Shown here: positions 58,880-64,000 of the stretch, piece after piece | Position numbering within the stretch: position 1 is the stretch's first letter | Layout: every line of letters starts with the position of its first letter | Assembly: GCF_001921205.1 (NCBI RefSeq) | Contig: NZ_MSIE01000054.1 | Coordinates: 1 to 64,000 of the forward strand | Reading direction: 5' to 3' | Length of the DNA stretch: 64,000 nucleotides | DNA from: Actinophytocola xanthii | GTDB taxonomy: Bacteria > Actinomycetota > Actinomycetes > Mycobacteriales > Pseudonocardiaceae | The notes under the pieces: generated by a model | What the model saw: the letters and a program-made list of their open reading frames with translations, nothing else | Told to the model about the DNA's origin: nothing | The model's database searches: none | Position numbers and translations under genes: made by a program

Positions 58880-61632
58880 TAGGACTGCTCCCGTCGGTGT
58901 GCCAGCGCAGCGGCCTGGATCCGGCTGCGCACCCCCAGTTTGCGGAGGATGTTCGACACGTGCACGCTGGCGGTCTTGGCGCTGATGAACAGCTCCTGGG
59001 CGATCTCGGCGTTGGTCAGCCCGCGGCCGAGCATCGTGAAGATCTCCGCCTCCCGGGCGGTCAGCCCGAGGTCGGGGGAGGCCGCCGGCGACGGGGCCGC
59101 CGGCATGGTCAGCCGTGCCCGCCCGGCCAGTGCCCTCGCCAGCTCGGCCAGTGGGGCGGCACCGAGCGCGTCGGCGGTCGTGGTGGCCTCGGCCAGTGCC
59201 TCGGCTGCCGCCGTGCGCGAGCCCCTGGCCAGCAGGAGCGCCTCGGCCCGACGGAACCGCGCGTACGCGCCGAGGTGGCGGTCGACATCGGTGGGAAAGG
59301 ACCAGGCTTCGGGATCGGGCATGGCGTCCAGACGGGTCCGCTCGGCCGTGGCCAGGGCCAGTGCACGCCGGCTGCGGGGCAGTGCGACGGCCCAGTCCGC
59401 CTCCAGCCGCCGCCGGTGCTCGAGGCCGGCGGCGAGCAGTTCCTCGGCCCGTTCTCTCGCACCCGGGTGGGTGGCGCTGTCGGCCTCGACCTGGACGCCG
59501 GTGGCGACCAGGCGGGCGGTGAGCCACATGTCCTGCGCGCCGAGCGCGGCGCTCAGGCCGTCGTCCACGGCCGCCCGGGCGTCGTCCCAGCGCCGCTCCT
59601 CGGCCGCGAGCCGGGCCCGCAGGTGCGCGAGCTCGGTGCCGTACTGGACGTCGTCCTGCCCGTCGAGGACCGCGCCGATCCGTTTGAGCAGGTCGGCCGC
59701 TGCGGCGTGGTCACCCCGCTTGAGCAGGACGTCCGTCCGGGGGAGGTCGACGAAGATCCAGTTGAACGGGTCGGCCGCGGGGTCGTCCGGGTCCTCGGCG
59801 GCGTCCACCGCCTCGTCCCAGCGGTGCAGCTCGGCCAGGGCGCGCACGGCGTTGCCCAGGATCGGCAGCAGGTAGATGTCGAAGCCGTACCCGCTCGCCT
59901 CGGCCAGCCCGGCCCGCGCCACCCGCAGCGCCTCCTCCTGCCGGTCGGCCCAGATCAGCGACTCCGAGAGGTTCACGTAGGAGACGCCGACGAAGCGCGG
60001 GTTGCCCGAGGACAGGGCGAACTCCCGGTGCCGGTGCAGGTGCTCGAGGCCCTGGTCGACGTGCCCGAGCATGGTTCTGCTGGTGCCGAGCACGGTCAGC
60101 GCGCGGTTCATCGCCATCGGGTCGGCGGACACCGCGGGCAGCAGGCGCTCGGCGTGCCGGACCGCCGCCACGTGCCGGGAGGCGAGCATGTCCAGGCCCA
60201 TCCGCCAGGACTCCACCCGGACCAGGGCCGGCGAGTCGGCCGGCAGCAGCCGCACGGTCTCCGCCGCGGCGCTGCGCGCCAATGCCCAGTTCCCCGCACT
60301 CCGGGCCTGGTAGGACAGCTGCTCGAAGGCCAGCGCGCGCCGTTCGCCGTCGGCCAGCCCGGCGAGGCGCTGCTGGGTCAGCTCGACGGCTCGTTGGTTG
60401 TGGCCGGCCAGGCTCGCGGCCTCGGCGGCCCGCTCCAGCAGCTCGTCCAGCTCGACGCCGGCCACTTCCGCCGGCGCAGTCACCTCGGGCCAGCGGCGCA
60501 GCGACCGCTCGTAGTGGGCGTGCGCCTCGGCCGGGGCCAGCCCCTCGACAGCGGACGAGGCGGCCTGCACCGACGCGGCGAGCGCCCTGGCCGCGTCGCC
60601 GGCGGCGTCCCAGTGGTGGGCGAGCTCGGCGGCGACGCCGGCCGCCGAGGAGCGGGTGGCGAGCTCGGGGTGTGCGGTCAGGCAGGCCGCGACCGCGGCG
60701 TGCGCGCGGCGACGTTCCCCCGGGAGCAGGTCGCGGTAGAGCGCCTCCTGGATCAGCGCGTGCCGGAAGGAGTAGGAGTCCGGCTCGACGATCACCAGCT
60801 GCCCGTGGTCGACGAGCTCGCGCAGGCCTGGCCCCGGCACCTCGCCGGCCAACCCGACCAACAGGTCGTGCGACACGGTCCGCCCGGCCACCGCGGCCAG
60901 TCTCGCCAGCTGCTGGGCCTCGGGCGAGAGCCGGGCGAGGCGGGTGGTGACGATCTCGCGGACGTTGCGGGGCACGTCCTCACCCGCTGCGAGCAGCTCC
61001 TCGGTGAAGAACGGGTTGCCCTCGGCCCTGGCGACCAGGGTGTCCACGAGCTCCGCCGGCGGGTCGGCGCCGAGCACGCCCCTGGCGAGCGCGGTAACCC
61101 CGGGCCGGTCCAGCGGCCCCAGGTGTATGCGGTCGCTGCGCGGGGAGCGGGCCAGCTCGGCGAGCAGCCGGGCCACCGGGTGGTCCGCGGCGAACTCGTC
61201 GGTTCGGCAGGTGACGATCAGCAGCACGGGGGCGTCCGCGAGCACGCGGTGCAGGTAGCGGAGCAGGTCGCGGGTCGAGGCGTCGGCCCAGTGCAGGTCC
61301 TCCAGCACCAGGACGGTCGGCCGGGCGGCGAGGGTGTCGGCGACGCGGCGGTACTCGCTCGCGCGGTCCAGCCCCGCCGTCCCGCTGAACAGCTCCGGTA
61401 ACGCCTCGGCGAACGGTGCGTAGGGGATGTCGGCCTCGAACTGGACGCACCCGCCCGCCAGGACGGTCGACGTTGTGGCCGCGTGCTCGGCGAAGGTCTG
61501 CACGAGCCGGGTCTTGCCCACGCCGGCATCCCCGTCGATGATCACCAGCCGGCCACGGCCCGGGAGGCAGGCCTCAAGGGCGGCGAGCTCGGCACGGCGT
61601 CCGACGAGATCCGGTCCCGACACCCGCTCCAC
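58879..61632 (-). CDS. LAL-type LuxR regulator
   Basis: The 917-residue protein belongs to the large ATP-binding LuxR family. An N-terminal ATPase carries LVIIDGDAGVGKTRLVQTF (Walker A, about 34-46) and PTVLVLEDLHWADAST (Walker B). A long helical TPR-like middle follows (280-840). The C-terminal helix-turn-helix is LTAREAEIFTMLGRGLTNAEIAQELFISAKTASVHVSNILRKLG. It probably activates its own operon including the alditol oxidase in response to a bound metabolite. A GTG start is used; GATACT 8 to 13 bases upstream could be the -10. Confidence 0.88.
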   Translation of the reverse strand: MERVSGPDLVGRRAELAALEACLPGRGRLVIIDGDAGVGKTRLVQTFAEHAATTSTVLAGGCVQFEADIPYAPFAEALPELFSGTAGLDRASEYRRVADTLAARPTVLVLEDLHWADASTRDLLRYLHRVLADAPVLLIVTCRTDEFAADHPVARLLAELARSPRSDRIHLGPLDRPGVTALARGVLGADPPAELVDTLVARAEGNPFFTEELLAAGEDVPRNVREIVTTRLARLSPEAQQLARLAAVAGRTVSHDLLVGLAGEVPGPGLRELVDHGQLVIVEPDSYSFRHALIQEALYRDLLPGERRRAHAAVAACLTAHPELATRSSAAGVAAELAHHWDAAGDAARALAASVQAASSAVEGLAPAEAHAHYERSLRRWPEVTAPAEVAGVELDELLERAAEAASLAGHNQRAVELTQQRLAGLADGERRALAFEQLSYQARSAGNWALARSAAAETVRLLPADSPALVRVESWRMGLDMLASRHVAAVRHAERLLPAVSADPMAMNRALTVLGTSRTMLGHVDQGLEHLHRHREFALSSGNPRFVGVSYVNLSESLIWADRQEEALRVARAGLAEASGYGFDIYLLPILGNAVRALAELHRWDEAVDAAEDPDDPAADPFNWIFVDLPRTDVLLKRGDHAAAADLLKRIGAVLDGQDDVQYGTELAHLRARLAAEERRWDDARAAVDDGLSAALGAQDMWLTARLVATGVQVEADSATHPGARERAEELLAAGLEHRRRLEADWAVALPRSRRALALATAERTRLDAMPDPEAWSFPTDVDRHLGAYARFRRAEALLLARGSRTAAAEALAEATTTADALGAAPLAELARALAGRARLTMPAAPSPAASPDLGLTAREAEIFTMLGRGLTNAEIAQELFISAKTASVHVSNILRKLGVRSRIQAAALAHRREQS

Positions 61633-61824
61633 GGCGGTCAGTATCTCAGGGGATCGCGACCACGCTGCACATCACGGGTATCGCGGCCGGCCGGCGGAAC
61701 GTAAGCCCTGGCCAGGGCGCCAGATGGCGCAACGTTTTACGGAAAGCACGCGCAATCGGCGGTCGGCAGGTGATAAGCGGCCCCGTACTGGGTACTCCCG
61801 GTGAGCGAGCGGAAGGAGGCCGGC

Positions 61825-62472
61825 ATGTCCGACACGAAGCTCAGTCCCCTGTGGAGAGTCGCCCGGCCGGTGGCCGTCGTGGTGGTGTCGGTCGTGGCGC
61901 TGCTGTGGTTGGTCAGCCGGATTCCCGACCTGAACCCCTTCGCCGAGGACACGGTCGACCGCAGCGGCCCGGCGATCCTGCAGTCAGTTCGGGACCTGAG
62001 CCAGTACCACGCGGCGGTCGGCGACTTCCAGGTCGTGGTCGACCTCGAGAAGGACGTGCCGTGGGTGCCGGACATCATCGCCGGCGAGCGGACGCTGTTC
62101 GTGGCTGCCGGCACGGTCAGTGCCTATGTGGACTTCTCCCGGCTGGCCGAGGACGCGCTGACGGTGAACGAGGAGAAGAAGACGGTCGAGGTCCGGCTGC
62201 CCGAGGCGCGGCTGGAGAAGCCCAGCCTGGAGCAGAAGCGAACCTACGTCTACGACCAGGACCGCGGTGCGTTCAACCGGCTCGAGTCGCTGTTCGAGAC
62301 CCAGGACCAGCAGGAGCTGTACGTGCTGGCCGAGGAGAAGATCGGTGACGCGGCGAAGTCGGCGAAGCTGACCGACCGCGCCGAGCGCAACACCCGCACG
62401 ATGCTGACCGGCATGTTCGAGTCCCTGGGCTACAAGGCGATCTTCCCGACGGCCGAGGACGACGCCTCCTGA
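61825..62472 (+). CDS. DUF4230 family membrane-anchored protein
   Basis: The 215-residue protein has one N-terminal membrane helix (VARPVAVVVVSVVALLWLVS, about 12-31) and an extracytoplasmic domain of the DUF4230 type (VRDLSQYHAAVGDFQVVVDLEKDV; ERTLFVAAGTVSAYVDFSRL; VEVRLPEARLEKP). The function is unknown. GGAGG lies 5 bases upstream of the ATG at 61825, which is preferred over the GTG at 61801. Confidence 0.75.
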   Translation: MSDTKLSPLWRVARPVAVVVVSVVALLWLVSRIPDLNPFAEDTVDRSGPAILQSVRDLSQYHAAVGDFQVVVDLEKDVPWVPDIIAGERTLFVAAGTVSAYVDFSRLAEDALTVNEEKKTVEVRLPEARLEKPSLEQKRTYVYDQDRGAFNRLESLFETQDQQELYVLAEEKIGDAAKSAKLTDRAERNTRTMLTGMFESLGYKAIFPTAEDDAS

Positions 62473-62544
62473 CGCGCTCCGAGCGACGATCTCTGCCTTT
62501 CGGCAGATGGTGACCGACGCCGGCCGGCAGCAGTCTCGGGGTCA

Positions 62545-64000
62545 TGCGAAAGATACTGACCGTGTTCCTGGCGGCGGTGAGCGCCGCGGGCGCGCTCACC
62601 GCCTCGGCCTCGGCGCAGGGCCTGGCCTGGGAGGAGTGCCCGTTCCCCGGTGCGGCCGAGTGCGCGACGGTGTCCGTGCCCCTCGACTACCGCGACCCCG
62701 GCGGCGAACAGCTCGACGTCCATGTCTCCCGCCTCCGCAGCACCCGTCCCGACCTGCGGCGCGGTGTGCTGGTGATGAACCAGGGCGGCCCGGGTCCCCA
62801 CCTGGAGGACACCGCGTCGATCGAGCGGCTGGTGCCCCGGGAGGTCCTCGACGCCTACGACATCGTGAGCTTCGACCAGCGGGGGTTCGGCACCAGCGCG
62901 CCGGTCCGGTGCGGCCTGGCACCCGAGGAGCAGTTCACGTTCGCCTGGCCGCTGCCCGGGGGCGAACCGGCGGTCCGGCGGCGAGCCCAGCGGATCGCGC
63001 GGAAGTGCGCCGCCCAGCCGCAGATGCCCTTCCTCGGCACGGCCAACGTCGCCCGCGACGTGGACCTCATCCGGGTCGCCCTGGGCGAGGAGCGGATCAG
63101 CTATCTCGGCGTCTCCTACGGCACCTACCTCGGCACGGCCTACGACGCGTTGTTCCCCGGCCGGGTCGACCGGATGCTGTTGGACAGCAACGTCGACCCG
63201 ACCGCGGCCTGGCGGGGCAGCTTCCGCGACAGCATGACGGCCGGTGTCGACAGCCGGTTCGGCGACTTCGCCGCCTTCCTCGAGCGTGACCCCGCCGAGC
63301 TGCGGCGGGAGTTCCTCACGCTGGTCGCGGGGCTGGACCGGGAGCCGCTGTCCACCCCCAGCGGCGTCCTGACCGGCAGCCACCTGCGGATCACCCTGTT
63401 CGCGAGCCTCTACCAGGACCAGACGTTCCCGCTCGCCGGGCGCATGCTGGCCGCGGTGCGCGACCGCGACGCCGCGGCGGCCGCCGCGGTCGGTGACGAG
63501 CTGCAGGTCTGGTACGACGACGACAACGACGCCTCCGCCGAGCTCGGCGTGTTCTGCGCCGACGGGACCTTCCCGCGCGATCCCGCGGTCTACGCCACCC
63601 AGGCCGCCGCCGACGCGAGGCGGTACCCGCTGACCGGCGGGGCCGGCGCCGCGATCATGCCCTGCGCGTTCTGGCCCGGCGACCCGCTCGACCCGCCGGT
63701 GCGCGCGAACCCGCGGGGGCCGGCGAACGTCCTGCTGGTCAACAACCTGCGTGATCCGGCCACGACCTACCGGGCGGCGACCGCGCTCCGCGGCCAGTTC
63801 GGCGACCGCGCCCGGCTCGTCGGCGTCGACCAGGGCGGGCACGGCGCGTACCTGTTCGGCGGCAATGTCTGCGCGGCGCGTGTCGGCACCGACTTCCTCG
63901 TGCACGGGGTGCGGCCGCCGGACATGACCTGTCCGGACCGCCACGCCGCGCTCGCGGGTGACCTCGCCCACCTCACCGGTGTCGCCGGTGCGCCCGGTGC
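62545..64000 (+). CDS. Secreted TAP-like alpha/beta hydrolase (3' end outside the window)
   Basis: The frame from the ATG at 62545 is open to the window edge, giving 485 codons. Residues 1-24 are a signal peptide (MRKILTVFLAAV...ASASA). The tripeptidyl-aminopeptidase-like fold shows the oxyanion-hole motif NQGGPGP (79-85), DQRGFGTS, the nucleophile Ser191 in GVSYGTYLG, an acidic residue in NNLRDPAT and His in DQGGHGAYL. The C-terminal TAP domain contains FWPGDPLDPP and a Cys pair. It probably cleaves short peptides outside the cell. Only the extreme C-terminus appears to be missing. Confidence 0.85.

Overview
The window comes from a high-GC actinomycete, most likely a member of the Pseudonocardiales. 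The evidence is G/C-ending codons throughout, many GTG starts, ATGA/GTGA/TGATG gene overlaps, apparently leaderless promoters, a SLAC-type small laccase, LAL and STAND regulators and an FxSxx-like peptide locus. I see no rRNA, tRNA, CRISPR array, insertion sequence or phage gene. The assignment to a family is inference.

Layout. 1-1199: the 5' part of a secreted repeat protein with almost identical 174-bp tandem repeats. 1365-3690: a PTS-dependent dihydroxyacetone kinase operon (dhaK, dhaL, dhaM). 3736-9342: a secreted S15 peptidase, a DUF3800 protein, a MerR regulator with its small partner gene, and a STAND ATPase regulator. 9585-23900: a carbohydrate-use locus. Its rightward genes are a tandem metallo-beta-lactamase-fold protein, a GH36-like glycosidase, an ABC sugar importer, a ROK kinase, a GmhA-like isomerase and a GH38 alpha-mannosidase. 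Its leftward operon is an FGGY kinase, a YihT/LacD-like aldolase and a LacI regulator. Copies of one palindrome (TGTGGCAACGTTGCCACA and variants) sit at the three promoter regions of this locus, which ties it together as a single LacI regulon.

24000-31664: a DUF6098 protein, a FAD-Rieske oxidoreductase, and a leftward group of two esterases, an ATP-grasp enzyme and a cyclase-homology/STAND/TPR protein. 32259-39519: three exported proteins, namely a small laccase, a giant ThuA/discoidin/GSDH/PKD/3-keto-disaccharide-hydrolase protein, and a cupredoxin with five Ig-like repeats. The last two share an apparently undescribed Cys-containing domain. 39570-43045: a ClpX paralogue abutting a cytochrome P450, with a divergent TetR regulator that has an unusual C-terminal domain.

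43481-53752 is the most interesting part. A CRP-family regulator is followed by a short peptide gene overlapping an HExxH putative peptide-modifying enzyme. Facing them is an operon of a VMAP-like protein with a cyclase-homology domain, a MoxR-type AAA ATPase and a 1481-residue vWA/NB-ARC/TPR protein. This looks like a hybrid of the FxSxx-COOH peptide system and the MoxR-vWA-VMAP conflict system, with no radical SAM enzyme in view. 54014-57179 holds an ECF sigma factor fused to a membrane-spanning extracellular module, a Pro-rich membrane protein, a LuxR-type regulator and a small protein ending in a candidate amyloid-signalling motif. 57326-64000 holds a 44-residue protein, an alditol oxidase overlapping a LAL regulator, a DUF4230 protein and the 5' part of a secreted TAP-like peptidase.
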